Position numbers and translations under genes: made by a program. Below, in pieces: positions 7,463 through 16,455 of a DNA stretch of 64,000 nt. The notes below the pieces were generated by a model, which made no database searches, had not been told where the DNA came from, and was given only the letters and a program-made list of their open reading frames with translations. This DNA comes from JANXLS01 sp037129555 (GTDB lineage: Bacteria; Planctomycetota; SZUA-567; H5-PLA8), in assembly GCA_037129555.1 (NCBI GenBank), contig JBAXUS010000007.1:8675-72674 (forward strand), given 5' to 3'. Position 1 is the first letter of the stretch, and every line of letters starts with the position of its first letter.

Positions 7463-8890
7463 ATGAAAACGCATCGCATAGTTTCAACACTGATCCTTGT
7501 TCTTTACGCCACGTTTCTCTCTTCCGCCGACGTGCCCACTCTTCGTGCGGGTGCGTCGGCTGTTGATATTTCGCCGAAAGAATTTCCGCTGAATATGCCC
7601 GGCGGGTTCGCTGCGAACATGGCCGAGAGCGTTCACGATCCGCTCTTTGCCCGGGCGATGGTGTTAAGCGATGGCAAGACGACTCTCGCGATGGTTCTCG
7701 TGGACAACCTTGGCGCGGGGCCGGACGTGCTCGATGAAGCCAAAGCCAGTGCGTCCAAGTCGACGGGAATCCCTGCGGACAAAATACTCGTCAGTTCCAC
7801 GCACACTCACTCCGGACCACCGTTGACGGCGAAGGGCGCTGCGCCGGCCATTGCGTATCGCAAAGTCTTCGTGGACGGCGTCGCTGAGGCCATCGTCCGC
7901 GCCCATGCAGCGCTGCAACCGGCGTCGTTCGGAACCGCGACGCATCCGCTGCCTGAAGAGGTGTTCAATCGGCGCTGGTATCTCAAGCCCGGCAAAATGC
8001 CGTTGAATCCGTACGGCGCGTTGGACACGGTGAAGATGAATCCGGGCACAACTCCGGACGTGCTCGACCATCCCGCCGGGCCGACCGATCCGGACATCAC
8101 GATCATCTCGATAATGGACGCCAAACGCCGGCCGCTGGCATTGTTCGCAAATTATTCGCTGCACTATGTCGGAGCCACCCCGCCGGGACAAATTTCAGCC
8201 GATTATTTCGGCGAGTTCGCGCGGCTAATGAATTCACGGTTGCGGGCAGACGAGAAGTTCGTCGCGGCGATGACGAACGGGACATCGGGCGACATCAACA
8301 ATATTCCCTTCGGAATCACGCGCCCGCCGCGCGAACCGTTTGAACAGATTCGCCTCGTCGCTGCGAAGGCTGCGGATGCTGCGTGGTTTGCGTACAGGAA
8401 AATCGAGAAGCATCGCCCGGACGTATGTCTCGGAATGCTGCAGCGGGAGATCCCGCTGACGTATCGCCGCCCGACGCCGGAACAAGTCGCTGCTGCAAAA
8501 GCCGTCGTTGCCATTACGGATAAAGATGCCATCGCCAAACTGCCTAATCTCGCTCAGAACTATGCGCGCAGCACGATCAATGCGGCTGAGCGTCCGGAGG
8601 AAAAGATCGTCGTAAAAATCCAGGCGATTCGCATCGGCGATTTGGCTGTCTGCTGTATCCCGTTTGAGACGTTCTGCGAAACCGGTCTCGACCTCAAAAA
8701 GCGCAACCCATTCCCGCAAACGATGGTGATCGGTTTGGCCAACGGACGCCACGGCTACCTTCCGACCCCTGAGCAACACAAACTCGGCGGCTACGAAACG
8801 TGGCTTGGAACGAATGTCGTTCAGGAAGATACGTCGGTGATTTTAACTAACAATTTGTTGGAGATGTTGAGTGAGTTAAAGAAGGAATAA
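7463..8890 (+). CDS. Secreted neutral/alkaline ceramidase-like protein
   Basis: A 475-residue protein with a Sec signal peptide (MKTHRIVSTLILVLYATFLS) that matches the N-terminal domain of neutral/alkaline non-lysosomal ceramidases. It has the AGASAVDISPKEFPLNMPGG opening, a metal-site-like SSTHTHSGPP near residue 115, and a NGTSGDINN loop near 273 where true ceramidases carry GDVSPN. Planctomycetes hold many members whose substrates are not known to be ceramides. The C-terminal immunoglobulin-like ceramidase domain is absent. The next gene starts 1 nt after its stop, so the two form an operon. Fold confident; substrate not. Confidence 0.8.
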   Translation: MKTHRIVSTLILVLYATFLSSADVPTLRAGASAVDISPKEFPLNMPGGFAANMAESVHDPLFARAMVLSDGKTTLAMVLVDNLGAGPDVLDEAKASASKSTGIPADKILVSSTHTHSGPPLTAKGAAPAIAYRKVFVDGVAEAIVRAHAALQPASFGTATHPLPEEVFNRRWYLKPGKMPLNPYGALDTVKMNPGTTPDVLDHPAGPTDPDITIISIMDAKRRPLALFANYSLHYVGATPPGQISADYFGEFARLMNSRLRADEKFVAAMTNGTSGDINNIPFGITRPPREPFEQIRLVAAKAADAAWFAYRKIEKHRPDVCLGMLQREIPLTYRRPTPEQVAAAKAVVAITDKDAIAKLPNLAQNYARSTINAAERPEEKIVVKIQAIRIGDLAVCCIPFETFCETGLDLKKRNPFPQTMVIGLANGRHGYLPTPEQHKLGGYETWLGTNVVQEDTSVILTNNLLEMLSELKKE

Positions 8891-8891
8891 C

Positions 8892-9737
8892 ATGCCGATT
8901 TCAACGCGCTATGTCCGGCCGAAAAACAAACACTTCAAGTGGCGCGACGCCGTGATTCGCTTGGCTCTTTATCTCGTCGTCCTTCCGTACTCGATCCTGT
9001 TTGTGTACGCACTCTTTTTTTCGAACGGTGTCGTCTTCCAACCGCCTGCGCCGAGCTATTCGACGATGCCGGGTCTCATCGCGTTGAAGGACCGCGACGG
9101 AAATCCAATCGCCGCCGTTTATCTTCCGAACGAATCGGCGAGCCAGACAATTCTGTACAGCCACGGGAACGCCGAGGATATCGGAGAAGTGTACGGTGAT
9201 TTGAAGCGACTGCATGACCTCGGTTTCGCGGTACTCGCGTACGATTATCCTGGCTACGGAAAAAGCAGCGGGCGGCCTTCGGAAGCAGGCGTGTATCGAG
9301 CGATTGATGCTGCGTATGCGCACCTGACCGACACGCTTCACATATCGCCGGACCGAATTCTAATCTGGGGCCGGTCCGTGGGTGGCGGGCCATCGGTTGA
9401 TCTTGCGTCGCGAAAAAAAGTGGGCGGGCTCATTTTGGAGAGCACATTCGTTTCGGCGTTTCGCGTGTTGACCGTCTGGCCCATTCTTCCGTTCGATACA
9501 TTCAACAACATCGGAAAAATTGGAAACGTGAAGTGCCCAGTCTTGGTGATTCATGGCAGACGCGATGAAGTCGTTCCGTTTCACCACGGCGAAAAACTCT
9601 TCAATGCCGCGAATGAGCCGAAGCGATTTAGTCCAATTGACTCTGCGCATCACAACGATGTGTTGAGCAGAGGCGGGGCGGGGTTGGAGAAGGCGGTGCA
9701 GGACTTCGCGCGCAGTTTGAATTTTCTAAATTTGTAA
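8892..9737 (+). CDS. Alpha/beta hydrolase, membrane-anchored (ABHD13/17-like)
   Basis: A 281-residue serine hydrolase with an N-terminal transmembrane segment (LALYLVVLPYSILFVYALFF, about 24-43). The nucleophile elbow is GRSVGG, so the catalytic Ser follows the Arg. The oxyanion region is SHGNAEDIG, and the acid and His are in GRRDEVVPF and SAHHNDVL. YDYPGYGKSSGRPSE is characteristic of the BEM46/ABHD17 subgroup. The ATG lies 1 nt after the ceramidase-like stop with AAGGA 5 nt ahead, so translation is likely coupled. It may complete ester or amide breakdown begun by its secreted neighbour; that is inference. Confidence 0.85.
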   Translation: MPISTRYVRPKNKHFKWRDAVIRLALYLVVLPYSILFVYALFFSNGVVFQPPAPSYSTMPGLIALKDRDGNPIAAVYLPNESASQTILYSHGNAEDIGEVYGDLKRLHDLGFAVLAYDYPGYGKSSGRPSEAGVYRAIDAAYAHLTDTLHISPDRILIWGRSVGGGPSVDLASRKKVGGLILESTFVSAFRVLTVWPILPFDTFNNIGKIGNVKCPVLVIHGRRDEVVPFHHGEKLFNAANEPKRFSPIDSAHHNDVLSRGGAGLEKAVQDFARSLNFLNL

Positions 9738-9884
9738 CTTGCATCCCCCTTATAACACGTTACTATTCTACCTCCAAATTTAGGGCGCGTACAAATCGGC
9801 ATGTGAGCCGGTCTGGAACCTCCGCCCAAAGCACGGACCGTTGCCACTTGTAAGGGCGCGGACCTCAACCACGGGAGACACACG
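9738..9884 (+). promoter_or_regulatory. Leader region of rplC
   Basis: A 147-nt gap ahead of rplC. A TATAAC hexamer (9751-9756) is the best -10 candidate, but no good -35 stands at the right distance. Downstream, CGGTC at 9811-9815 can pair with GACCG around 9836-9840, and GGGAG precedes the ATG. A structured leader would suit autoregulation of a ribosomal protein transcribed alone, but this is weak evidence. Confidence 0.3.
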
Positions 9885-10568
9885 ATGTCCTCAGCAACAA
9901 CGATTTTGGGCCGGAAGATCGGCATGACTCAGATATTTGGCGAAAAGGGCGTACGCATTCCGGTTACCGTGATTGAAGCCGGTCCGTGCAAAGTGCTCCA
10001 GGTCAAGACGCTCAAGTCCGACGGCTACAACTCGATCCAGCTCGGCTTCGCCGATGCCAAGGAAAAGAATACGCCGAAGCCCGTTCTCGGCCACTGCGAA
10101 AAAGCCGGTTCAGGTCCCAAGCGCTTCATTCGTGAAGTCCGCTTGAACGCCGAAGCCGTTGACAAAATCGGCGATGTAATCCAGGCTAACATTTTCGAAG
10201 GAATTACCTTCGTTGACGTGACCGGAATCAGCAAAGGAAAAGGTTTTCAGGGCGTCATGAAGCGCCACAACTTCCACGGCATGCCTGCGTCGCACGGTTG
10301 TTCGAAGCGCCATCGCGCGCCCGGTGGTTTGGGCCGTCAGAACTCCATCAATAAGGGTGTTCCGAAGGGCAAGAAAATGGCCGGCCACATGGGCTCCGAG
10401 AAGGTCACGATTCAGGGCTTGAAGGTCGTCCGCATCGATATCGAAAATAACATCCTGTTGGTCAAGGGTGCGATTCCGGGCGCAAACGGCGGCTACGTCA
10501 TTGTGAAGAAGGCCATCGTCGAAAAGAAGATCGCCGACGCCATCGCCAAAGCCAAAGCCTCTAAGTAA
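9885..10568 (+). CDS. rplC: 50S ribosomal protein L3
   Basis: A 227-residue L3 with the standard start (LGRKIGMTQIFGEKG). The central extension with GKGKGFQGVMKRHNF-type residues and HRAPGGLGRQNS lies near the peptidyl-transferase centre of 23S rRNA; the MAGHMGSEKVT block follows. L3 is one of the first proteins to bind in 50S assembly. In most bacteria rplC sits in the S10 operon between rpsJ and rplD. Here the neighbours are an alpha/beta hydrolase and an unknown gene, and a strong terminator follows at once, so it is a single-gene unit. Whether another rplC copy exists elsewhere cannot be told from this window. Confidence 0.97.
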   Translation: MSSATTILGRKIGMTQIFGEKGVRIPVTVIEAGPCKVLQVKTLKSDGYNSIQLGFADAKEKNTPKPVLGHCEKAGSGPKRFIREVRLNAEAVDKIGDVIQANIFEGITFVDVTGISKGKGFQGVMKRHNFHGMPASHGCSKRHRAPGGLGRQNSINKGVPKGKKMAGHMGSEKVTIQGLKVVRIDIENNILLVKGAIPGANGGYVIVKKAIVEKKIADAIAKAKASK

Positions 10569-10579
10569 AACATAAAACG

Positions 10580-10616
10580 TGACGCGCGCGCATCTGGCGC
10601 GCGCGTCATTTTCTTT
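10580..10616 (+). terminator. Rho-independent terminator of rplC
   Basis: TGACGCGCGCGC (10580-10591) pairs perfectly with GCGCGCGCGTCA (10597-10608) around loop ATCTG, followed by TTTTCTTT. It starts 12 nt after the rplC stop and is the strongest terminator in the window together with those at 36497 and 54317. Confidence 0.9.
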
Positions 10617-10657
10617 ATTCTCGCAACACGAGCTCCAAACGTCTGGGCAAAGCACTT

Positions 10658-11392
10658 ATGGACTGGACGCCTCCCGAAAATCTCGACCTCCAAACAATTC
10701 TAAACGAAGCCAAAGACGATGGTCTTGCCGGTCGCTACGAACTCGCGCTGTCCAAGCATATCTGGTTTCATCGTAACGCGCTCAGGTTGCAGCCATCCAT
10801 TTACGGCGTCCGCCTGACGTTCGGAATTGCCTACTGGAAAACGCTCACCGAGCACTACCCGCCCGCATTAACCGCACTGCTTGAAGTTCGCAACTCCGCC
10901 GAGAAATCGATTCGCAGCTACCTCGTTTCTGGCGACACCTTACGTGATGCGTTTCATGAATTCGAAGCGATCAATAAGCTCTTCGACGAAACCGCGCGAA
11001 CGTGTGATCTGTTCACGTGGCTCGATGAATTCCAACCGGACGTGGCGCGACAGTTGTATCGCATCGCCCAGTCCGCGTTGATTCGTAACCGCGACTGGAA
11101 GATGTGTGGCAAATTCATCGATCCGAAAGCGATGTACGAGTGGTCATTGAAGCGCTACCGGAACAAGAAGGACCTCGCTGAAGATCCGAAATACGGCATC
11201 AACATGCGCGCGTTTGGCGAGAAATGTTTCGCCAATGAAATCGCGATTCTCGTCGCACTTTTATATTTGAACGGTCGCGACGAAGAGTCCGAACAGCTTG
11301 CGATGGATGCGCTGAAAGAATTTGAAAACGAAGACTTCGCATCACTCCTGAAAGAATCGCTCACCGGTGTCGTTGCAACCCCGTGGCCATAG
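10658..11392 (+). CDS. Hypothetical alpha-helical protein
   Basis: A 244-residue protein with no signal peptide and no family I recognise. It is almost wholly helical and rich in Leu, Ala, Glu and Arg. Several stretches read like TPR-type helical hairpins (for example AGRYELALSKHIWFH near 24-38 and LNGRDEESEQLAMDALKEFENED near the end). It starts 42 nt after the rplC terminator, so it needs its own promoter, and it is convergent with the sulfatase gene downstream. The product is probably cytoplasmic; the role is unknown. Confidence 0.65.
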   Translation: MDWTPPENLDLQTILNEAKDDGLAGRYELALSKHIWFHRNALRLQPSIYGVRLTFGIAYWKTLTEHYPPALTALLEVRNSAEKSIRSYLVSGDTLRDAFHEFEAINKLFDETARTCDLFTWLDEFQPDVARQLYRIAQSALIRNRDWKMCGKFIDPKAMYEWSLKRYRNKKDLAEDPKYGINMRAFGEKCFANEIAILVALLYLNGRDEESEQLAMDALKEFENEDFASLLKESLTGVVATPWP

Positions 11393-11397
11393 TGCTC

Positions 11398-11417
11398 TGG
11401 GGCCGGAAAATCCCAGC
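11398..11417. terminator. Weak hairpin between convergent genes
   Basis: CTGGG and CCCAG form a 5-bp stem with a 10-nt loop in the 33-bp gap between the hypothetical gene (plus) and the sulfatase (minus). A TTCTTGTCT stretch follows on the plus strand. It is weak, but the position is right for a terminator. Confidence 0.3.
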
Positions 11418-11425
11418 CTTCTTGT

Positions 11426-13369
11426 CTAAAACTCCCAACGATGCGGCTTGGTCGCTGATTTCAAATCAATCCAATCCACCGACACGGGTTGCTTTTGCGC
11501 GGGCAGATAAATGCGCAGAATTCCCAGCGGTCCGGTTGCAGGAATCTCGATCTTGATCTCCTGCCAGTCCCCGGCCTTCAATGTAAACGCAAGCGACTTC
11601 GCACTGGCCGTGTTGGCCGCCGATGGCATCCATTCCACTTTGCCTTCACCGCCATCCGAGCATTTTGCGCGGAACGTCACAGTCGCCGGACCGTTGGTTC
11701 CAGGAGCGACTCCTAAAAACGGAGCATCGCTTTTACCTTTGATCGTCACGATTCCGTCCTTCACATCGGCGTCACAATTTCGCGCTTTCCAACCCTGCAA
11801 CTTCGGATCGGAATCATCTTTTTTCGCGATCGCAGGTGCCGCCTCTTTCGGCTTTTTCTCAGCCGGATGCTTTGCTTTCGGCGTTGACTTTCCTTCATCT
11901 TCGGGATGATACTGCTTGTGATCAAACGCTGGGTTTGCAATCGGCACGACTGCTTTGGTATCAACTAAAAACGCCTCGATCTGCGCGTCAAGTTCCTTCA
12001 CGCGCTCCGGTTCTTTCGTCGCGAGATTGTTTTTCTCACCAAGATCATCGCGCAGATTGAAGAGCATTTGCCGGTGCTCCGCGTTTTCGCCACCGTGGAA
12101 GATGCGAATCAATTTCCAATCGCCGCTGTGAATCGCGACGGCTGGCGGCAGCCAATCGGGCACTGCCGGATCGTGCGGAAAGTACGTGAACGTCGCTGGC
12201 CGCTCAAACGACTCGCCCTTGAACGCGCGCAGCACACTTATTCCATCGAAGCGCTGGTTCGGAAACGGATGAATCTTCAACGCGTCCAAAAACGTCGGAT
12301 AGAAATCCTCGCTTTGCACGAGAAAATCGCTGCGCGTTTTCGGTTGAACGACGCCCGGCCACGCGACAATCAGCGGCACCCGGACTCCGCCTTCAAACAC
12401 CGTCGCCTTCCCGCCGCGCAACGGTCGGTTGCTCGTCGCCGTCGTGCCGTCGACATCGTTGTACATGTTGCCGCCGTTGTCGGACGTGAAGACAATGATC
12501 GTGTGCTCGCTGATTTTCAAACGATCCAGCGTGTCCATCAACGTCCCAACCGCATCGTCCATACTTTCGACCATCGCCGCATACGTCGGGCAGCGCTGCA
12601 AATCAGTCGGATCGACGAGACCTTTATACTTCTCAATCAACGCCTTCTTCGCGTCAAACGGAGCATGAACACTGAACATCCAGTAGTTCAAATAAAACGG
12701 CGTGTCCTTGTTTTTCTCGATCCACTTGACCGCCTCCTTCGCCATTCGATCTTCGAGGTGCTGATTGGGTTCGTCGGGATCGTGGTCGAAATCTTTGAAC
12801 TTCCACGGAGCGACGTAACTCCCCGCCGGCCCCGGTCCCGGCCAATGCGGCACGTCCACATCGAAGCCCTGTTGCAGCGGCGAATACGGTTCCGAACCAA
12901 GATGCCACTTTCCGAAATGCCCCGTCGCGTACCCTGCCGCTTTCAATGATTTCGCCAGCGTGTGGTAATCCGTTTTTAATCGCGTCGGCGGATTTGGAGC
13001 GATTGATTTTTTGTCCGCTGGAGCCTTTTTCCCAATCGTCGCTTCGAGCACGACTTGAGCGACGTGACAATTCGGAGTCGTAATGCCGGTACGCGCTGGG
13101 CTAAGTCCGGTGAGTATCGCCGAGCGTGTCGGCGAGCACAACGGACTGGCCGAATAACCGCGCGTGAACGTCATCCCGCGTTGCGCAAGCCGCTCAATAT
13201 TCGGAGTGCGATACAATTTCGTATGGCCGTAAAGCGTCGTGTCCGCCCAACCCAAATCGTCCGCAAGAATGAACACAATATTCGGTTTCGCTGGCACCTC
13301 TGCGGCATGGACACAAAGCGCCGCAATCAAAAATAGTGCAGCGGCACATACGCCAATGAATCGAATCAT
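11426..13369 (-). CDS. Secreted sulfatase (arylsulfatase A-like) with C-terminal extension
   Basis: Hydrolyses sulfate esters, probably in the periplasm or outside the cell. I take the ATG at 13369 (647 residues): it opens a Sec signal peptide (MIRFIGVCAAALFLIAALC), has AAGG about 7 nt ahead, and starts 10 nt after the preceding sulfatase. The active-site signature CSPTR at Cys78 is the Cys type converted to formylglycine by an anaerobic or FGE-type maturase. Metal-binding Asp37-Asp38 and TSDNGG are present. The first 480 residues are sulfatase; a Lys/Pro-rich linker then leads to a beta-rich domain of about 130 residues (LQGWKARNCDADVKDGIVTI onward) that resembles carbohydrate-binding modules. 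Substrate unknown. Confidence 0.9.
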   Translation of the reverse strand: MIRFIGVCAAALFLIAALCVHAAEVPAKPNIVFILADDLGWADTTLYGHTKLYRTPNIERLAQRGMTFTRGYSASPLCSPTRSAILTGLSPARTGITTPNCHVAQVVLEATIGKKAPADKKSIAPNPPTRLKTDYHTLAKSLKAAGYATGHFGKWHLGSEPYSPLQQGFDVDVPHWPGPGPAGSYVAPWKFKDFDHDPDEPNQHLEDRMAKEAVKWIEKNKDTPFYLNYWMFSVHAPFDAKKALIEKYKGLVDPTDLQRCPTYAAMVESMDDAVGTLMDTLDRLKISEHTIIVFTSDNGGNMYNDVDGTTATSNRPLRGGKATVFEGGVRVPLIVAWPGVVQPKTRSDFLVQSEDFYPTFLDALKIHPFPNQRFDGISVLRAFKGESFERPATFTYFPHDPAVPDWLPPAVAIHSGDWKLIRIFHGGENAEHRQMLFNLRDDLGEKNNLATKEPERVKELDAQIEAFLVDTKAVVPIANPAFDHKQYHPEDEGKSTPKAKHPAEKKPKEAAPAIAKKDDSDPKLQGWKARNCDADVKDGIVTIKGKSDAPFLGVAPGTNGPATVTFRAKCSDGGEGKVEWMPSAANTASAKSLAFTLKAGDWQEIKIEIPATGPLGILRIYLPAQKQPVSVDWIDLKSATKPHRWEF

Positions 13370-13379
13370 TATGGAGCCT

Positions 13380-14828
13380 TTACTTAGCATTTGTCTTCGG
13401 GGCGGGGGAGTCGAAATCAATCAGCGGCTTCGGATTTTCAACGCGTCCGAGTTCGCGCGCGCCGGGGCCGACGCCGTTGATGCCAAGGTCATCTTTCATC
13501 GCAGCCACCAGCTCTTGCAATTTCGCGACAACCTCCGGATTCGCGGCGAACACGTCTGTCGCTTCACCAATGTCTGATTTCAAATTATACAGCTTGGGCT
13601 GGAACTGCTTGTCTGCGGCATTATCCACATGTCCTATCGAAATCTGCAATTTCCAATCACCACTGCGCACCGCGTTGAGACGCAATCCATTGAAATAATA
13701 GTACGTGTCGTGCGGCGGCTTGGCGTTCACATCCCCAGCCAAAACCGGCCAGAGATTCACACCGTCGATCTTGCGATCCGTCGGAACCGCAGCGCCTGCG
13801 AGTGCCGCGAAAGTTGGCATGACATCGAACATGCTGGTGATCGCGTCGGACGATGTACCAGCCGGAATCTGCCCCGGCCACCACGCAATCGTCGGCACGC
13901 GCATACCGCCCTCAAGCGTCGAACCTTTGAATCCGCGCAACGGCGCATTCACCGCGCGCTGAGTCCCGCCATTGTCGCTGGTAAAGATGACGAGCGTCTT
14001 TTCCGACAGCCCATTTTCTTTGAGCGATTCGAAAATCTTGCCCACACTCCAATCGACTTCTTCCACCCAATCCGAATAAATTCCGTGCGGCGATTTCCCA
14101 GCCCATTTCTTGCCCGGATAAATCGGAAAGTGAACCGCGTTGTGCGGAATATAAAGGAGGAACGGAGCCGCTTTATGTTCGCCAATGAACTTCACAGCTT
14201 CGTCGGTGTAAATTTCAACGAGCGACTGCTGGTCATCCTGGCGCACGCGTTTCTCGACTTTTCCATTGCGTAACAACGCGAGCGGCGGTTGCCCTTTGCC
14301 GCCTTGTTTCGGAGTCGGCTTGCCAAGATCGCTCTTGGATCCATCTTCTGCGGTGCCCATATCGTTCGAATACGGCAGCCCGAAATGCAGATCAAAACCT
14401 TGGTTATTCGGAAGGAATTCTGGCTGATCGCCCAAGTGCCATTTGCCAATAATGGCCGTCGCGTAGCCGACTGTTTTCAGCACTTCCGCCACTGTGATTT
14501 CTTTCGGCGAAAGCCCCGTCGCTCCAACTGGGAACAGCACATGCGGAATCGGTAATGCACGCTTGGCATAGCACCCGGTCATCAACGCCGCTCGTGATGG
14601 AGAACACACCGGAGCCGCATAAAACGACGTGAGCTTCAGCCCCTCTTTCGCCATTTTATCGAGGTTCGGCGTTCGATTAATCGTCGAGCCAAACGGACCG
14701 ATGTCGGCATAGCCCATGTCATCAATGTTGATAAAAACGAAATTCGGTTTCGCTGGGCGATCCGCCGCGAACGACACACCGGCAAACATTAACGCGACGA
14801 CCGCAAGCAGAGCGATGATTCGTTTCAT
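13380..14828 (-). CDS. Secreted sulfatase (Cys type)
   Basis: A 482-residue sulfatase that begins at ATG 14828 with a Sec signal peptide (MKRIIALLAVVALMFAGVSF). An upstream in-frame start would add 20 residues before the signal and is unlikely. The active-site motif is CSPSR at Cys75 (formylglycine precursor), with NIDDMGYAD metal ligands near residue 37 and FTSDNGG in the C-terminal half. It lies 10 nt upstream of the second sulfatase, so both are made from one message. A strong hairpin terminator upstream (14854-14877) separates it from the isomerase gene. The pair differs in length and C-terminal domain, so they likely act on different sulfated sites. Confidence 0.92.
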   Translation of the reverse strand: MKRIIALLAVVALMFAGVSFAADRPAKPNFVFINIDDMGYADIGPFGSTINRTPNLDKMAKEGLKLTSFYAAPVCSPSRAALMTGCYAKRALPIPHVLFPVGATGLSPKEITVAEVLKTVGYATAIIGKWHLGDQPEFLPNNQGFDLHFGLPYSNDMGTAEDGSKSDLGKPTPKQGGKGQPPLALLRNGKVEKRVRQDDQQSLVEIYTDEAVKFIGEHKAAPFLLYIPHNAVHFPIYPGKKWAGKSPHGIYSDWVEEVDWSVGKIFESLKENGLSEKTLVIFTSDNGGTQRAVNAPLRGFKGSTLEGGMRVPTIAWWPGQIPAGTSSDAITSMFDVMPTFAALAGAAVPTDRKIDGVNLWPVLAGDVNAKPPHDTYYYFNGLRLNAVRSGDWKLQISIGHVDNAADKQFQPKLYNLKSDIGEATDVFAANPEVVAKLQELVAAMKDDLGINGVGPGARELGRVENPKPLIDFDSPAPKTNAK

Positions 14829-14845
14829 GGAGATTCTTTCAAATG

Positions 14846-14877
14846 GAATAAAATGGGCGGCCAGAAAAGGCCGCCCA
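14846..14877 (-). terminator. Rho-independent terminator after the sugar isomerase gene
   Basis: Read on the minus strand, TGGGCGGCC (14877-14869) pairs perfectly with GGCCGCCCA (14862-14854), loop TTTTCT, followed by TTTTATT. It lies 12 nt past the isomerase stop and just upstream of the sulfatase start, so the sulfatase pair would have to be transcribed separately or by read-through. Confidence 0.8.
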
Positions 14878-14888
14878 GGTATGCTCAC

Positions 14889-15749
14889 TTAGAATTTCAC
14901 GGCTTCGAGGAATTTGAGCGAGACGGGTATCTGCTCTTCAGATGTCGGCGATTCGTCTTCAATGAAATAATACTTCGCGCCATTCTTCGCCGCTGCGGGA
15001 AGAATCTCCGTCCAATTCATCTGGCCGGTTCCCAGCGCGACATCGTTCTTGACGTCCGTTTTTCCCATGAGGCTGCCAAGTTTTAAATCCTTATTCATGT
15101 CCTTCAAGTGCACCAACTCCCAGCGCCCGGAATATTTTTCAAATAACTTCGCCGGACTTTGCCCTGGGAACACGACCCAGAAAACGTCCATCTGAAACGC
15201 GACATATTCCTTCTTTGTTTCGGCCATCAACAGGTCAAACAGCGTCCCATCTTTATACGGCTGGAATTCGTATCCGTGGCAATGATAGAAAAGTCGGATG
15301 CCTTCTTTCGCGAGAATCTCGCCGGCCTTGTTGAAGACCGCCGCCGCTTCCCGGCACGTCGCTTCGTCGAAGTCCCCTTTATGATCAATCCACGCGCAAC
15401 CAGCAAATTTCAATCCCAACGCTTTCGCTTCTTTCGCCACGCTCGCCGGATCGCTCTTGTACTTTCCATATGAGAAATGCCCGCTGATCGCCGTCAATCC
15501 GCGCTCGGCCAACATGGTGTTGAACTTTTCCGCAGGCAAATTGTACGTCCCGGCGAGTTCGACATTCTTGATTCCCATCGCCTTGACTTTATCGAGCGTG
15601 GCCGGAACGCCATTGGCCATAAATTGATTGCGCAGGCTGTATAGCTGCAAACCAATCGGACCTTTGAACGACTCGCCCGTCCCGGCATCAGCGGCATGAA
15701 GAGAAATCGAAATCAAAGCGAGACACAACACGATAATGAGTTTGCGCAC
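14889..15749 (-). CDS. Secreted sugar phosphate isomerase/epimerase-like TIM barrel
   Basis: A 286-residue xylose-isomerase-like TIM barrel (AP_endonuc_2 superfamily). It starts at GTG 15749, where AGGAG sits 9 nt ahead; an upstream ATG at 15794 lacks such a site. The start opens a Sec signal peptide (RKLIIVLCLALISISLHAAD), so the enzyme works outside the cytoplasm, unlike classical members. Barrel motifs include GPIGLQLYSLRNQF, GIRLFYHCHGYEF, FQMDVFWVVFPG and YYFIEDESP, which carry the usual metal-ligand acids and His. Exported members are frequent in planctomycete sugar-degradation loci. Reaction unknown. Confidence 0.82.
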   Translation of the reverse strand: MRKLIIVLCLALISISLHAADAGTGESFKGPIGLQLYSLRNQFMANGVPATLDKVKAMGIKNVELAGTYNLPAEKFNTMLAERGLTAISGHFSYGKYKSDPASVAKEAKALGLKFAGCAWIDHKGDFDEATCREAAAVFNKAGEILAKEGIRLFYHCHGYEFQPYKDGTLFDLLMAETKKEYVAFQMDVFWVVFPGQSPAKLFEKYSGRWELVHLKDMNKDLKLGSLMGKTDVKNDVALGTGQMNWTEILPAAAKNGAKYYFIEDESPTSEEQIPVSLKFLEAVKF

Positions 15750-15859
15750 GGACGGATGCTCCTGATGAGAAAAAATAGATACACCTATGTACACCGTGAG
15801 TCATACAGATGCATTCAATGAAAGCCAAGTAAAAAAAGCCGCTCCGCGAATGGGTCGTC

Positions 15860-16444
15860 TTACTTTTTCTTCTTGGTCTCTTCTTCGTGGCCAGGCAATT
15901 CGATGTGTGCTTTTTTCAATACCTCTTCGAGCGCAGTGCGATTTGTTTTGGCCGGATCAATCCACAACTTCAAAATGCCTTTTTCGGAATTGACCTGCGC
16001 GCGTTCGACACCATCGACCTTGCTCACGGCTGAGTAAACGCCGTAGCGGCAGCCTTTGCAATCCAACATGCCGACGTTGAATTCTTCGACCTTTTCTTTG
16101 TCTTTTGCCAGCGTACTGAGCGGCTTGAACGTAAAAGAGCCGCGCGATGCGTTGTGAAGCAACTCATTCAACCGCTTCTCAATTGCTTCTGGAGTTGGTG
16201 GCTTCTTTTTGAAATTTTGCCCCGGGAAGAGCTTTTCGAATTCGTATGTGAGCACGACTTCCGTCGAATCAAAATCGACGGACACCAGCGAGATGTCCGG
16301 CATCGTCTTCGCGAACTCTTTGAAGTCATCGACGCGGTCCGCCGAACACAATCCCATGAGCCGGAATTTGGATTCTTCAGCTTGTGACGCACCGAATAAA
16401 AGTGAAGCCAGCAGGACAACTGTACCGATTGCATTTCGTTTCAT
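15860..16444 (-). CDS. Secreted heavy-metal-associated-domain-like protein
   Basis: A 194-residue protein with a Sec signal peptide (MKRNAIGTVVLLASLLFGAS). Residues about 122-180 read as an HMA fold: MLDCKGCRYGVYSAVSKVDG with Cys129-x2-Cys132, then ERAQVNSEKGILKLWID. HMA domains bind Cu+ or Zn2+ through this CxxC. Residues 26-70 look like a degenerate second copy without the cysteines. The tail is Glu/Lys-rich. It starts 11 nt after the DUF1592 cytochrome gene and is clearly co-transcribed, so delivery of metal to, or sensing for, that exported oxidoreductase is a reasonable guess. Confidence 0.68.
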   Translation of the reverse strand: MKRNAIGTVVLLASLLFGASQAEESKFRLMGLCSADRVDDFKEFAKTMPDISLVSVDFDSTEVVLTYEFEKLFPGQNFKKKPPTPEAIEKRLNELLHNASRGSFTFKPLSTLAKDKEKVEEFNVGMLDCKGCRYGVYSAVSKVDGVERAQVNSEKGILKLWIDPAKTNRTALEEVLKKAHIELPGHEEETKKKK

Positions 16445-16455
16445 AGGGGTAGTCT

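Noticed and set aside
12068..12949. Open frame of 293 codons antisense to the first sulfatase
   Set aside because: Arg-rich antisense frame without a signal or family; the sulfatase motifs on the other strand are clear.
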